Assembly: GCA_014529385.2 (NCBI GenBank)
Contig: CM043969.1
Coordinates: forward strand, 27,479,446-27,543,445
Direction: 5' to 3'
Length of the DNA stretch: 64,000 bases
Source: Adiantum capillus-veneris
Taxonomy: Eukaryota; Streptophyta; Polypodiopsida; Polypodiales; Pteridaceae
Below, in pieces: positions 44,600-57,987 of this stretch. The notes beneath the pieces are model-generated. The model worked only from the letters and a program-made list of their open reading frames with translations. It was not told the DNA's origin and searched no databases. The position numbers and the translations under genes were made by a program. Within the stretch, counting starts at the first letter, position 1, and each line of letters starts with the position of its first letter.

Positions 44600-45550
44600 C
44601 TCAACAAGACAACCAAAGAGGCAAGAATGACTTTAATCCTTAATCTCCCAACTTCTAGGCTTTAGGAAAGATTCATTGGATTTTGAGTTTATTTGAACAT
44701 TAGGAAAAAATATTTTCATCAAGTGGTGGTGTCAATTGAAGGAGAAAAATTTCAAGCTACATCAACCAGAGAAGAGTAAAAGGATATGAAAAAAGCCAAG
44801 GATGTAGCAAGGGAAGCAAAGATACAGAAGTACAAATATATGGGTAGGACCTTTGTGGTGCTCTACAATCCCATGCACCCATCAGAAAGATTTTGTGCCA
44901 AAGAAAAGAAGCTCTTTAGATGAGGATTCTAATCCCTTGATTATGAATCAGCCCTCATCATCTATTGATGAAAAGAGGATCTTTAGACGAGGATTATAAT
45001 CCCTCTAGTATGAATCAACCTTCAACAAGTTGCAAAGGGCTCGGGATTGAGTTCACCTAAGAGATGGAAAACTAAGTAGGTGATAACATTAGGGGTCTAT
45101 AATGTGAGAACTGGTAGATTTGACTCTTGTATCAAGAGGAAGGAATTGCAGAAGAGCTTGACATTGAGCTCAATGAGGATGAGCCCTCCATTGGCTTGAC
45201 AAAACCTGCTATAAATATGTAACAAGGAATCCTCTATGGCCCACCAAAAAGGATATCTCCCACTCTCTATATTGGACCATGTATGCCTACTAGCCTACCT
45301 ATTCTAGTCTATCTTTCCTCTCACTACATTCCAATGTTTTTCTCACCACATTTCATTGTTCTTTTACTTTGTTTGTAAGTCATGCCTGCATAATACAAAG
45401 GAAAGAAAGTTTGTTTGTAAGTCATGCCTACATAATACTAAAGAAGAAAACTTGATTGTTCTACAATCACTTGACAAAGATATCATCCCTCTCACTACAT
45501 TATATTGTTTCTCTCACCATCATCAGTGTTCTCTATTTATGTATGTATAC
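44600..45550. other. MULE interior with a short direct duplication
   Basis: GTTTGTAAGTCATGCCTRCAT occurs twice (near 45369 and 45411). GAGGATTCTAATCCCT-type sequence is also doubled near 44925 and 44987. No gene recognised. Confidence 0.45.
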
Positions 45551-45662
45551 CATTGCCATACATTACCTTATAAGAAATATGATTGGTAAAAAAAACTCCT
45601 TTTTTTTCAAAATGCATAAAAACTCGAAATGAAAGACTTGCAAATAAAATACATTCAATATG

Positions 45663-46480
45663 AAACCCGGAGCTTTTGCCTGTAAAATGAGACCTAGTCT
45701 CTCGACACATGACTGTGTGATCACACAAACTTGAGCACCTCCATCAATGTAGGCCTCTCCCATGCCCACACCTTTGTGCCAAGCGTTCACCACAAGACAA
45801 ATGTCGGGTAACTCTCCTACAACCAAGACTCTAACTTGTCCATGCTTGGACTCTTTCTCTGGATTCACTAATGACTTCCACTGCCTCTTGAGTTTGGGCA
45901 CCATATTCATCAACTGTCTAAAAGTAAAATCTACTTTCCTACCAATCAGATTTTCCTTTAAACTGTGAGTTGTTTTGCCTTCTCCCAAAGGTAAATTTGC
46001 TACTTCAAACCATCTACGAGGTCTTCTCTTCCTCTTGGCTTTCGCATCTTCACCCTCTTTCTCTTTCCCTTTCTTTTTGCTAGGACCTGGTGTGGCATAG
46101 CCCTCCATCTCGCTTTTGCCTACGGGCATCATACCTGCTTCTTTCTTTTCCACTCGCACAATACCCACATGACCACCAAACGTCAAGGCCTGATTTTCTT
46201 GCTGAGTACCTTGATCTCCGTATATCCAATGCATAATCATTAGCCCTGTTAGGAATCTATTGGGGAAGCGAAAACATATCACCTTCCATCCTTGTTGGCT
46301 TTGAACAATAATTGCTGATAAGTCCAAGTTGACCACAATTATAACATGTAGGGATGAGTCCCCTGTGCGGCTCAAAGACACCTTGTCCACGACCCGCATT
46401 CGCATTAGGCTAAGCTTCACATGCCTAGGCCATTCCTCTACCATGACTGCGACCACGACCACCTCCTCCTCCAAGAACAC
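45663..46480 (-). pseudogene. Nucleocapsid region and protease N-terminal part of the Tat-like element
   Basis: Protease start AYIDGGAQVCVITQSCVERL (D-G-G-A active site, near 45700-45760). Upstream a Lys-rich linker (PSKKKGKEKEGEDAKAKRK). In a neighbouring frame the zinc knuckle near 46290-46345 reads CYNCGQLGLISNYC: the His of CX2CX4HX4C is Leu. Confidence 0.8.
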
Positions 46481-46489
46481 TGAGTTGCA

Positions 46490-46980
46490 ATTCCTGCATC
46501 ATGGTCATTATGTCTTGCATATTTTCCTGTAACTGTTCAGCATTAGAAACCCTTTGAGCAGGCTGGGCTCCAACCTCTACCTAATTTCCCTCATTTTTCT
46601 CACCATTACTTTGCACAGGGATCACTTTCCCATACTCATTAAGTCTTTGAGCCTTCCATTCTTTCTCCTTGGCAATAATGACTGCTTTCTCAAAGGTGGC
46701 GGTCCTTTTCAACTCCACTTTGTACTTCTAACTTTCTTTTAAGTTTTCCAGAAAACGATCCTTCTTTAACATGGATGGAGGGATCTCATTTCCGAAAGCT
46801 TGGGCCCATTTATCCCATAAACAGGTGAACTGCCTGACAAAATCATCAACACCTTGATTAACCTTTTGAGTATAACCCAAAATCTCATGCCAAACTTCAT
46901 CAAGCACTTCAATGGATCTGTATTATGCTTGAAAAGCTTTCTTCACACGATTGTAGTCCAAAACCACTCCTGGAGTTTGG
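46490..46980 (-). pseudogene. Ty3 gag capsid fragment
   Basis: On the - strand: DYNRVKKAFQA, VWHEILGYTQKVNQGVDDFV and RQFTCLWDKWAQAFG followed by LKKDRFLENL, the retrotrans_gag pattern. Three stops interrupt it. The N-terminus is missing; homology ends near 46980. Confidence 0.75.
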
Positions 46981-47160
46981 ACAAAATAAGGGATTGATGA
47001 TTAGGTACATTTATAGAAAAATGTACTTACATTAAGGGTTTTTTAATTGAGAAAGTGAAAAATTTCAAATATAAGGGCTACTTTTTTTCACAAAAATGCA
47101 TATATAAGGGCACATATAGTACTTGAAAATATAAAGGCAAGGGATTATTTAAATACCTCT
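46981..47160. other. AT-rich junction
   Basis: Contains ATAAGGG motifs in several phases (near 46988, 47077, 47105); it may be the terminal part of another DNA transposon that removed the gag start. Not resolved. Confidence 0.3.
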
Positions 47161-47404
47161 TGTTTGCATGTGTTATATGCAACTTTTTACATAGAGGACT
47201 CCCCAGATCCTGCCACTAGAAGCCTTCCTTTTCCAGATCATCTTAAAAAATTGTCAGACTTTCCTACTGGTTGGTGGCTAGATGTGACAATCTCAGAGGC
47301 AAAGAGGAACAAAGTGTTGATTACTGAAGAAGAAAAGGAGATGTCGAGGGGTTGCAATTGGCATGTCAATATTTCCATAAATTTTATAGATTTAATATAA
47401 AATT

Positions 47405-47960
47405 TGTTTATGTGCTTGCAATATCACAAATACGGAGCTTTGTGGTCTCATGGGAGACACTTTAGAGTGCAACGAATACACAAATGAAGGGTCACCTTTG
47501 ACAGTGGTCTACGGCAAGCTTCATCCAAGAAAGTCGGAGTAGTGCTAGGGATGAGAACACAGAGACTAGCCAGCTTGAATACTTTGGCTATATCCAAGAC
47601 ATCTTGAAGGTTAGCTTTAGGAAGTTTTAATATTTTTTATCTTTGATGTCAAGTGGTTCAAAGTTATTACTAGTGGGCATGATACAACTCTGCACAAAGA
47701 TAAGAATGAATTGATTCAAGTGAACTCTAGGTGGGTGTGTATAGATGCATGGGATACATTTGTCCTTCCGCAACATTGTGAACAAGTTGTGTTCACAATA
47801 GATCCACTGTGGAAAGAAAAGGATAAAAAATATTTTTCTCTAAATCACGGTGGCTCTATGTTCTTCAAGTTGCTCAATGGAGCAAACAAGTGTGTGAAGG
47901 ATTGGAGGTTGAGGTCGAAGAGCTTCATGACCAAAGTGCACGGCCGACGGATGATTTAAT
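47405..47960 (+). pseudogene. CACTA transposon TNPD C-terminal region (DUF4216-like)
   Basis: Across two shifts the + strand reads LWSHGRHFRVQR, then YFGYIQDILKVSFRKF, FDVKWFKV and NSRWVCIDAWDTFVLPQHCE followed by QVVFTIDP. This is the order of the domain after the CACTA transposase core (G-R-x-F-R, YYGxIxDIIE, FxCDW, DPFILxxQxxQVFY). It is a different copy from 26147-27110, on the other strand. 47164-47400 upstream is an unassigned frame. Confidence 0.6.
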
Positions 47961-48779
47961 TGAGGATTTTGAGCTAGAGATCAGTGGTGACCACATGCTT
48001 GAACCTAAAGAAGAGCTCTTAGATCCGTAGGTTGATGCGAACAGGGATGTAGAGGTGGAGTTTGATGATGAAGATATAGAAGTACAGATTGAGGTTAATA
48101 TCTTTGGTGGTGCATCTCTCATAGAAGATGAGAGATCGATTTTTGATTTTTTCTAAGAGCTCTTTTGAATTGAGAAATTACCTATGACGGATTTAATAAT
48201 TCACAACATTGTTTTTTTGTTATTTACACTGCTTAAGTTGTTCTTTTATGGATACGTGAACTAACATATTGTATTTCTTGTTATGAAATGAAGTTTTGCA
48301 GCCATGCCCGTTGATGATGATTTTACATATTCCCCTAGCTTTGGTTTTCCAGTCACTCTTGCCCGACATGTCACCCGAGAAGATGGGTGCTTTTTTGTCA
48401 AGATTTTCACCTGACCAGATTTCCATGGCATAGAAAATTTGGTGAGTTGGTCCCTCTACTAGACCTAGTATATCTTGCCCTACACCTAGGACGAGTGTGC
48501 CCCCTACACTTATTGGCCCTACACCTTTGTCCTTTGTGCCAGCTACACCAACGACACGTTTTTCTTCTAGATGAGGTAGACGTTGTTCTAGAGGTAGTGG
48601 TTGTTGTTGTAGAGGTTCTACCAATGCATCCACACCATTGAGAGAGCATCCACCTCTCTCTTCAGTAGATAGTTCACCATGAAGCACACCACGTACACCT
48701 TGGGGATCACATGAGCATGATCATAGCAAGGTGTACAAGACCAAGGATGGAGATATTGTCATGGATAGGGTCAAAAAGG

Positions 48780-49345
48780 CCATGTGATAGAGGATTTGGT
48801 AGCTTTGTACAGTTCATTTTGGCCACTCTGTGATGGAGGTTTGGACAACCAAGATGATCAGAGAAAGAATTACATCATAGATGCCATTCAGAGAGAGTAC
48901 AAGCTGACACAGGGGTACAATCCAGTCTATAATGACTGGATTTTGAGTGTGTCAATTGCCACAATGTCACACTGTTGGTCATAGGCCAGAGACAAGTACA
49001 AGGCCGGCATGTCAAAGCCGGCATGGTTGGATGTAGAGGAGTGGGAAGGGATTGCATGAGAGACACAGGACCATCTCGAGCGCCACCACCAATAGATGGA
49101 TGTAGTTAGAGCACATCCAGAGTCTGTTGGAGCATCACATCTTGGGAGTGGAGGCTATGACACTCTTTGGCATGAGTTTGTAATTTATTTACGTACGTTT
49201 TATATTGTCGGATATGTATGTGTGATTTTAATATTTATCTTATGGGTAATTGTTTATTTTGCAGGAAGGTGTCATGACGCACACTCCAACACACTGAGAG
49301 GAGAAATATGGATGCAAGCATGGACTTGTGTCTTTTTTGACCCAT
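48780..49345 (+). pseudogene. Possible second CACTA/Ptta-type ORF (Transposase_24-like)
   Basis: The + strand gives REYKLTQGYNPVYNDWILSV, KYKAGMSKPAWLDVEEWEG and AHPESVGASHLGSGG across several stops. Basic and Trp-rich spacing followed by SxxxGSGG resembles the plant En/Spm accessory protein. A GT...AG pair (49191-49264) could be an intron, after which EGVMTHTPTH and EEKYG-like sequence follow. Assignment is tentative. Confidence 0.35.
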
Positions 49346-49384
49346 CTTTAGGATGAGGGAGAGGTGGTGCATTGAGAGGCATTA

Positions 49385-49850
49385 CCATAAGGATCTTTTG
49401 TAGCTATGGTCATCCTCATGGTTGTATTTAATGTATATAGTTTGATGTTTATACTTATGGTTAGGTGTGTATGCTTATGGTTTGACATTTATGGTTACGG
49501 TTAGGTGTTTATGCTTTTGTTGTGGATATGATCTCAGGTTATGGTTAAGCTTTTGTAAACATGTTGTGGATATAATATGTGCTAATGGTTTTGCAGTCAG
49601 GTCATGTTTATGGTTTTGCAATTATGGTGTGAATATGGTAACAATTCTTGGATCATGTTACATCTATGGTTTAAAAAATATTATTATCAATATAGTCATT
49701 AAACTTGCGGTTTTCAAGTTATGTTTTAGTTATCGTTATAAAAGCTTCATATCGTTGTGGTTATGATTTGGGAGTCGACTATATGATTATGCATTTGGAA
49801 ACTTGTCATGTTTATGGTTTTGATGTTGTGATGCTGTTATGCTTACAATT
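49385..49850. repeat. Degenerate (TTATGGTTANG)n-like minisatellite
   Basis: Many imprecise copies of GGTTATGGTTAGGTGTTTATGC-type words; about 450 bases with no coding. Confidence 0.6.
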
Positions 49851-51170
49851 TTGAAGATCTGTACTAACTACACCTCTCACTCTTCATCACCCAAATGTAG
49901 GTGGAGTGCACTTGCTTCTGTACTCTTCTTTTGGGAAGAGAGGGCTAGTTCTTGGTGTTTCAATACATGCAGCATCAGATGCCAGTTCTCTCTGTCCAAA
50001 ATAAATTTGCAGGTTTTTGCATCGGTGCAGGTGTCAGTATCAACGCCAAAATCGGACTCGATATGCATCTTAGAATAGACGTCTATTAGATTATTTAAAA
50101 ACTATTTTTTCGAGTAGTAGAAATCTAGTCTATGCTTCTGAGCTAGATAGAATCAAACTTTTGAATGCAAGAAGAATTGCACAAAATAGTTTGTCTAGTT
50201 TTGATTCTAAAAATAAAGGCATAAAGAGATCTATCATTGTTGCGTTTAGTGAAACAAAGGCATAAAGGCATAAAGAGAATGAAAGAGAAAGTTTTAAGAT
50301 AATTGGCAAGGTTGCAAACAATTGTTTTGAGTAGTAGAAAAGTAGTTAACGAATCTAAACTTGATACGATAAAATTTTTGAATGCAACCAAGAGTTTTAC
50401 AAACTACTTTTGCTAGTTTTGTTTCTAAAAGTACATATATGTATGAGTTACGTTTAGTTAGAGTGATTCAAGGAGAAGGAGAAATTAGAAGATTCATAAG
50501 AATTTGAGAGCAAGAAGGGAGTACAAGGGTTTTGAAAATTTGAGAGCGATAAATGGCGAAAGAAGGAGACTAGAGTACGTGTAGGAGAGGGGCGTGAGGT
50601 GCGATGAAGGGGTATGATGGAAATGATGGCTTTCAAGCAATGGATTTATGTGACAATTATGCACTTTCCTTATAGGATTGGATTTGTTAAGGAGATGTGA
50701 AGCTAGGTTAAAGTGGATCAATTGCAAGATCGAGAAAAAGAAATTGGAAGAGCCACAAGGGGGAGGTTGGATGACTCCAAAAGGATTACAAGAGTGATAA
50801 GGAGAGACGAGTTGCTGCAAATTCTCTCAAAGGAAAGATTAAGTTGATAGAGTCTTCCCTAGTTGTTATAGAAGAGGAAGAAGCATATTAAGATGGAATG
50901 TCACATTTATGACCTAGTCCCAAGTGTGCTTTGTCCTAAGTGGGAAGAGTTGTGGTGGTGAGATTATGATAGTCACTATTCAAGACTCTTATGTTGTAGG
51001 GCGGGGGCTCTTTAATACATTTCTTGGTAACTACAATCCATGGTTACAAGTCAAATTATAGTTGCTTATTCAAAAAGTACGTATTCAACAATGACTAGTC
51101 TCATGGTGACCATCTTACTTTTCACTGATAAAACCGAAACATTAGGAAAATATATGAACCCCAAAAGGGC
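49851..51170. other. Anonymous DNA
   Basis: 50090-50200 and 50320-50425 are partly similar to each other (GAGTAGTAGAAA, TTTTGCTAG/TTGTCTAGTTTTG-like sequence). No gene, RNA or terminus recognised. Confidence 0.35.
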
Positions 51171-51199
51171 CTTGTAAGGATCCCTAATTGTCTCATAGG

Positions 51200-52075
51200 A
51201 TTTCGTTTAGGCTATTGAGGCGGTCCGGGGCGGGCAACAAGAGAGGTGACCTCTAAACACCCCTCAAGGCTCCCGTGCTGCTCAATTGGGGCTGGGGCAA
51301 CCACAAGCACAACACAACAACAAACCCACAGCCAAACCCAAACAAGATAGGGGCACCACCTAGTTATGGTATGCGAATTAGGACGCAAGAGAGATTTTGG
51401 CACAACCAAGAAGATGCACCACACACACCACAACAAACAACCTCACACCAGACACACACAAACTGGACCAGAGAGAGCTAGAGCAAAGGGAAGAGAGAGA
51501 GAAAAGGATCTTGCGTAATACCTTATTTGTGACTTGCAAATGGAGATGGTTCGTTATGATGCTATTGTAGAACTTGTATAAAACTCACTCAATGCTTAGT
51601 GATTGCTAAACATTGCAAAACACAACACACACTTCTTAGGGTGTGGAGACCTCTCACCACAATACCCTCTTACAATGGACACAAAACTGGCAATGAAAAA
51701 CACACTAAAACACTTTCTAAAATCAAGATCAACTGATAAAAACTCAAAATACACAAGTCACCTTGAATTCACCAAACCGTATTGCACAAATGGAAGGACG
51801 AAGATTTGACGTCGAATCACGCCTTTGAATGCACCAAACCTCAATTTATTGATGATAAAGGAGCATATTCAATAGTGGTTTTGAGATTTGTGAAACTCAC
51901 GCTCTCTCACTTGCAATGTGTAGCTTGAAAGCTTCTCTCACACCAAGAGTGAAGCTCACAAGTGGTTGCTACACCTAAGTCTCTCCTCACGCATAGAGTG
52001 TTGGGGTGCTATGTGAGATGTTGGAGGTTGTTTTACAAGAAGGAGACGGGCCTATTTATAGGTTGGAGACCCTCA
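51200..52075 (-). repeat. LTR-like region (possible solo LTR), unconfirmed
   Basis: It contains GGGGCACCACCTAG (51352-51365) and, on the - strand near 52056, CCTATAAATAGG, a TATA-like box followed by a leader-like stretch. A related arrangement (GGGGCACCACCTAG then TTTATAGGTG) occurs at 55473-56000. I could not fix ends or a target duplication. Confidence 0.3.
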
Positions 52076-52225
52076 TTAAGATTATTGGAAATCCTAATTT
52101 ACAAGCTAAAAAATCATGGATTACGATTTTTTTGAATATCAAAACATTGCGGGCCTTCTTTGTCTGCTTGAGTCATGGGTGTGGCTCAAAAGAGAGCATT
52201 ATTGATGGTAGATAAGGTGAAAGTA

Positions 52226-52286
52226 AGTTTTAAGGAAGGGAGAGAGAGAGAGAGAGAGAGAGTGAGGAGAGAGAGAGAGAGAGAGA
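52226..52286. repeat. (GA)n microsatellite, interrupted
   Basis: Two GA runs separated by GTGAGGA. Confidence 0.93.
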
Positions 52287-52289
52287 GTT

Positions 52290-54220
52290 ACTATACATGT
52301 CTTGAGGTGAGGTGTCTTTTATGGTTAGGTCAATGCTATTTTGTGTTAGTATGTTAGTCGTTAGTAATCATAGAAAGTTAATGTTACATTTACAATGGGT
52401 AGAGTGAGTTGATTTGATGAAGGAAGAGGGGTGAATTAAAAGAGAATCATTGAGATGGTGAAGCTTTGAAGAAGCTTGAACTCACCCTTGTGTAGATTGT
52501 GGAAAAAATGACGCTGGTCTTCTTCTTCTTCTTCGCTTCTTTACGCCGCGCCACGGTTGACCACCACGATGAAAAGAGGATTTGTTGATGAAAAATCCTC
52601 AATTTGCAGAAGTTATCATGGTTAAGATGCTGAATTTTAGATATTTTAGGAGAGGTAAATGAAATTGTAACATAGAAGCAATAGAGAGAGACATGGAGAG
52701 GGTGTATGTATGTAGAGGTTCATAAAGAACTATAGGGATGAGAGAGAAGGGTAATGGTGAAGAGGGTGGGAGAAGCCATGGAAATTGCAGGTTTGAGTGA
52801 GGGAAGGGAGGGAGGGATGTGTAAGAGTGAGTAGGTGTGTGGAAGGGTGAGAGAAGACTAAGGGCTACTTGTGAGAAAAGTGGGCAGATTGGGGTCCACT
52901 CAAAATATCATAGCTCACCGCTGGTAGCTCCAAAAATCATGAAAAAATTTGAGGTGATTATTCAGAGTGTGGGCTACATTTTCTCTTTGACCATCGCTCC
53001 AAATTCGGAGTGGAGATAGGTGCCAAAATTCTCACCAAAAAGCCTGTTTTTTATGCCTGCAAAAGTCTTTAGTGGCCCCTCCTTTGTTGAATTTGTACAA
53101 TGCATCCAAGAGTGAGCCCTCTTTTGTCATATTATAATACAAGCATTCAAGTCACCCTTGACCCATGCATGGAGGGAGGATTATTGGTGAAATAAGAAAT
53201 ATATACATGGTGGGACTAGTGTATGGACTATTCATGGACTTTAGCTCAATGAGCACATGGTGTTAGAATAATGAGTAAAAATAATACTAAAAATATGGAG
53301 GAGTTATGGATATGGAAAGATATTGGAATCATATGATTTGGTCCCTCCTTGAATTATTTTGGGTGAAAGAGGAAAAGGTATGCAAGTAAATAATATAATA
53401 AAAGTAACCAATGAGTAGTAGAAATCAAACTTTTGTTTTCACGAGGGTGAGGGTGAAAATGTGGGAGTGATTTGTATAAAGGAAAAATATGAGGTTAGAG
53501 TATGTACATATTGGTAAAAAATATAATTATGGTGTAAGAGGATGAAAGAAGGTGTACATAGGTTTGATAAAACACACACCTAAGTAGAAATATTTAAATA
53601 AAATACCAAAATAATTATAAAAAATCCCTATATTTAGGCCATATATACAATGAAATATTTACACACAAAGAGGCCATAATATACTTTTATTTTATTTTTT
53701 TATTTTTATTTTTTTGGCTCACCTAGCCCAGTGACTAGCTAGCTGAGGGTTTTTAAGAAGATATGGGAAAAGCCCCCTAACTCACACACGCCTATGTACA
53801 GTTAAATGGTAGGGATAGCCGTAGCGTTTTGGTGAATTTGGTAGGGTGGAGTAACTTACTATGGCAATTATGGAGAGCCAAAAAACGGCTATCACTATCA
53901 TAGGCTTTTTGTAGGTTGAAATAGAGGCTAGGGAGGGAGGATAGGTACATTCTCTCTCTACCCAAAAGAGTGGTGGTCCTTATGACAATAAGTACCCTCC
54001 TTCCCTTTCTTTTTCCACGTCATCAAGAGCGTCCATAGCCTCAGCCCAAAAAAGCACTTTAAAAAAAAAGCAAAACCTCACTTTTACTCAAAACTTCTCC
54101 CCAACCTATATGTATACCCAAAAATCATTTTTTTCTCTCCAAATCTCACTCCTAGACCTGCAAAATATCAAACTTCTCACCTTTTTTTATTTCCCTCCAA
54201 AACCACTCCCCTCTCTCCTA
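52290..54220. other. Anonymous AT-rich DNA
   Basis: No recognised coding, RNA gene or terminus on either strand. Confidence 0.4.
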
Positions 54221-54221
54221 C

Positions 54222-54640
54222 TCCTCTCTCTCTCTCTCTCTCTTATCTCTCCTACTTTTCAGCACACACTCTTTCTCCTTCCCTCTCTCACTCCTGTCCC
54301 TCTCTCTTCTCTGTCCTACTTTTCAGTACACACTCTTCCTCCTTCCCTCTCTCACTCCTCTCACTCTCTCTTCTTCTCCTACTTTTCAGTGCACACTCTT
54401 CCTCCTTCCCTCTGCTTGTTGTAGGTCCACTCCATAGCTTTGTTGGAGTTTTCTCCCCCATAGCTCTCCACTCCATAGCCCTCCTCTCCACTCTGTAGCT
54501 CTCATGCAGCTCTCCATTGCATGGCCCTCCACTCCGTAGCTCTCCTCTCCGCTTTGTAGCTCTCTTGCATCTCTCCATTCCATAGCTCTTCACTCCATAG
54601 CTCACCTCTCCACTATGTGGATCTATTGCAGCTCTCCACT
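54222..54640. repeat. Two adjoining pyrimidine-rich minisatellites
   Basis: 54250-54417: three units of about 65 bases around CCTACTTTTCAGYRCACACTC. 54420-54640: about three to four units near 61 bases around CTCTCCACTCTGTAGCTCTC / CCACTCCATAGCTC. The frames crossing them are repeat-derived. Confidence 0.8.
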
Positions 54641-54725
54641 CTTGCTTGAGGCCAGCTTTATTCCCCTTGCCATGGAACTAGGAGAAATTACAAATTCCCT
54701 ATCCATAGCAAGATCATCACGTTAA

Positions 54726-55250
54726 AAAATAGTTTCTCTACATGTTCGGTTGCCAAAGGACTTCGCACCCTCAAGGCATCAGTACTTGCAAACTACACAA
54801 CAATGCCGTGGTGCACGTCACACCAATAAGGAACTTTTGGTGAATGGTTGGCTCTACCCTAATGATCCATCCATCAATGTGTATCCAACATTCAATAGAC
54901 TTGCTTCATTCTTACAATATGTAGATAGAGGGGAGGAAGGTCTTCTTGGATATTGCAAGCGATTGTCGACTACTGGAGCTGATAGCACACAATGGTCTTT
55001 GCATCAATGTCAACTTCTTTCCCATACCACTAGTGGATTGTACAAAAGGATCGTTCATAAAGAGGAGGAAGTGGAAGCTCTTAAGTTAAAGGTGGAAGAG
55101 AAGGATGCTAAGATTGTGAAGCTTGAAGATAAGATGGTGCATCTAAAAAAGACGCCCTTAAGTGCAAGGGAACGTAAGAGGAGATTTAATGCCATAGAGA
55201 CTTTAGCCCCCGAAGGTGGTGCTCGGAATAGGAGGGTTATAGATATAAGG
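54726..55250 (+). CDS. Exon-like frame with coiled coil, unknown
   Basis: Open from 54726 with no ATG near its start (an LPKDFAPSRHQYL stretch begins at TTG 54750), so it would be an internal exon. It includes YPNDPSINVYPTFNRLASFL and a heptad-like helix IVHKEEEVEALKLKVEEKDA followed by KIVKLEDKM, then a basic end (SARERKRRFNAIE). A good splice donor (ATAAG|GTATATT) is at 55248; the frame past it turns into low-complexity repeats. No family recognised; it may be a captured or decayed gene piece. Confidence 0.35.
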
Positions 55251-55264
55251 TATATTTTGCAACG

Positions 55265-55365
55265 CACTAATCTGTGCTTTTGTGGTAATGGTTTTGTCCA
55301 TTCTTGTAGGAATTTTGTCGTGATGTTTTTTTCCATTCTTGTAGGAATTTTATCCAAGAGCTATG
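55265..55365. repeat. Short tandem duplication
   Basis: TCCATTCTTGTAGGAATTTT appears twice, 37 bases apart. Confidence 0.8.
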
Positions 55366-55537
55366 TGGTGGCCATAGCCAGTGAGATGAGCGCAAAGCAT
55401 GCCTTGACCCCGACGGCCTCAAACGCCAGGAGCCAATGCACGCTGAGCTGGTCACGGTGAAATGAATAGGGGGCACCACCTAGCTTTGAGCGGCTAGGAC
55501 GCGGGCAATGGTGATTCAAAGTAATACAAAACTTTGC

Positions 55538-55638
<101 letters not shown>

Positions 55639-55639
55639 C

Positions 55640-56449
55640 GCAGGTGATGAAAAAGCCCTCGGGGTGTGAGGGAAAACTATTTTCATGCAATACTTACAGC
55701 AAATGTATTTTCGGCAAGATGGCAACCATGGTGATAGAGAGATAGAGAGAGATGGTGAGCCTAATAGTGCATTCTCTAGAGGTGACTCATAGACCCGGAG
55801 ATTTCTGCTAGCGTGGGTGTGTGTGTGGCGACCATCGGAGTCAAGGTGTAAACATGGCTTCTTCACATAGTTCTCATTCCCAAAATGCTACACTAAATCC
55901 CCTCTCTCTTTATACAGGTGTTGCCAATCCCTCCCACCCAAAATGCCACCAAGTGCTCACCCCCTGATGGTGACCTCTCAGTGCCGTTTTATAGGTGTTT
56001 GAAGTTTGATTAGGCTAGGGCCCTAATCAGGGGAGACAAAGCAAGGCGGTGGGTCCTAGATGGTGACCCTTGCTTTGTCTTGGGAAATTTTGAAAATGAA
56101 AACTCCTAAGTGGGCCTTTGTGACCACTGGAAAGATGCGTCGTGGACGAGATGACGACGAACGACGAGCCTCGTTGGTGCGTTGGTGTAGCACGTTCGTC
56201 ATTTTCAAGGCCGCCGAGGCATCCCTTCGGCGTCTTTTCTTGTTTCGGTGTGGGCATCGTGCGAGTTGGCCATCTTTTCTTTTGATGTTGGACGTCGATG
56301 TCGAATCCCTTCGTTCTTTTCCCCTTTTTTGTGGGTGCACATATGCGTGCGTGTACTGTGTGTTTATGTGGGTGTGTATATAATTGTGTGAATGAGAGAG
56401 CTAGTTATATTTTACCGAATTGAGAGAGTTAGTGAGGGAGCAGGTGCTG

Positions 56450-56450
<1 letters not shown>
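55640..56450. other. Anonymous segment
   Basis: GC-richer 56100-56340 gives overlapping open frames on both strands with no domain (for example 56060-56383). I see no reason to call a gene. Confidence 0.35.
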
Positions 56451-56755
<305 letters not shown>

Positions 56756-56759
56756 TTTA

Positions 56760-56952
56760 ACGATATTTCATGTAGGTTTACAGAGAACGAGGGGGGGAAA
56801 GGAGAGATCGTGAGGGTATGAGAGGGATTGGGGAGTGAGAGGGGATGGGGTTTGTGTGTGTGTGTGTTGAGATAGAGAGATGCAGCTACATTGCAGGGGT
56901 GAGTGGGTGAGGGGTGAGAGGAGATGGGGATTGTCAGGGGATGGGGTGTGTG

Positions 56953-57002
<50 letters not shown>

Positions 57003-57033
57003 GCATGTAATGCTCCTTCAGCCTGTGCCTGCC

Positions 57034-57064
<31 letters not shown>

Positions 57065-57950
57065 GGGGTTGTCAACGAGGTGGGAAAGAGACCGGGCGAG
57101 GATAGAGAGAGAGAGAGGTGTGTGGGGAGAGAAAGGGGTGTGGGTGTGTGTGTATATAGGGAATGAGAGAGAGGGACTTTGTAGTTGTGCCCTCCATGGT
57201 GGAAGGGGAAGAGAGAGAGAGGGAGTGTGAGTGAGTGAGAGGGGAAAGAGAGAGAGGGTATGTGTGGTGGTGGGTTAAGAGAGATAGAGATATTCTACTC
57301 CATGCTGGCTCGCGTGCCTTCATAGAGATGGAGAGGGAATGAAAAAGAGAGAGTGAGCGAGAGAGGGTGGGAGGGATAGATGAGGGAGAGAGAGAGAGTG
57401 TGTCGTGGTTACTTAGTTTGCATGGCGGCACCCCGCTTTGGTTGGAAAACAAGAGGGGAAGAGAGAAAGAGAGAGGGACAAGAGATTATGGATGAGAGGG
57501 GGGAGAGAGAGAGAGGAAAAAAATGTGAAAGTGTGTGTGTGTATGAATAATGCAAGAGAGAGAGTGGAAGAAAGAGGGGCGCCCGTCAATGGTAGAAAGG
57601 GGGAGTAGGCTTGTTGTATGCGCCCATTGGGCTAGGTGACATAGGGGCAGATATAAGAGAGAGATGGTGGGTTGGTGGAGCCGAGCAGGGGAGAGAGAGA
57701 GAGATCTCTATCCTCTGGTGATAATGGATCAATATGACCAAAATAAGGGGCGGCCAAATGTGGCCAAGCATAGAGGGGGGTGGTGATTGTTATTTTTTTA
57801 TTAAAAAAAATCGTTTTTCCTTGGCAATGTGCTCCTGATTGGGGTTGGTTCTTATGGCCATGGTTGCAAAAAACCGGCCGTCATTAGCCCTTCCGTCTGG
57901 CTAGAGGCATTCATGCTTCTAGCCTTACTTCTTATTCTTTCGAAGCGGAG
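56760..57950. other. Purine-rich (GA/GGGA) low-complexity region
   Basis: Dominated by GAGAGA, GGGAGA and GTGTGT runs ((GT)n-(GA)n at 56957-57003; G12 near 57055-57067). On the - strand long Ser-Leu-Pro frames are artefacts. Confidence 0.8.
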
Positions 57951-57987
57951 TTGGAGGGTTTTCTTCCTCTGGAATATCTAGCACGAA

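Noticed and set aside
56060-56383. 107-codon frame after the (GA)n region
   Set aside because: Overlaps equally long frames on the other strand; no domain, no codon signal.
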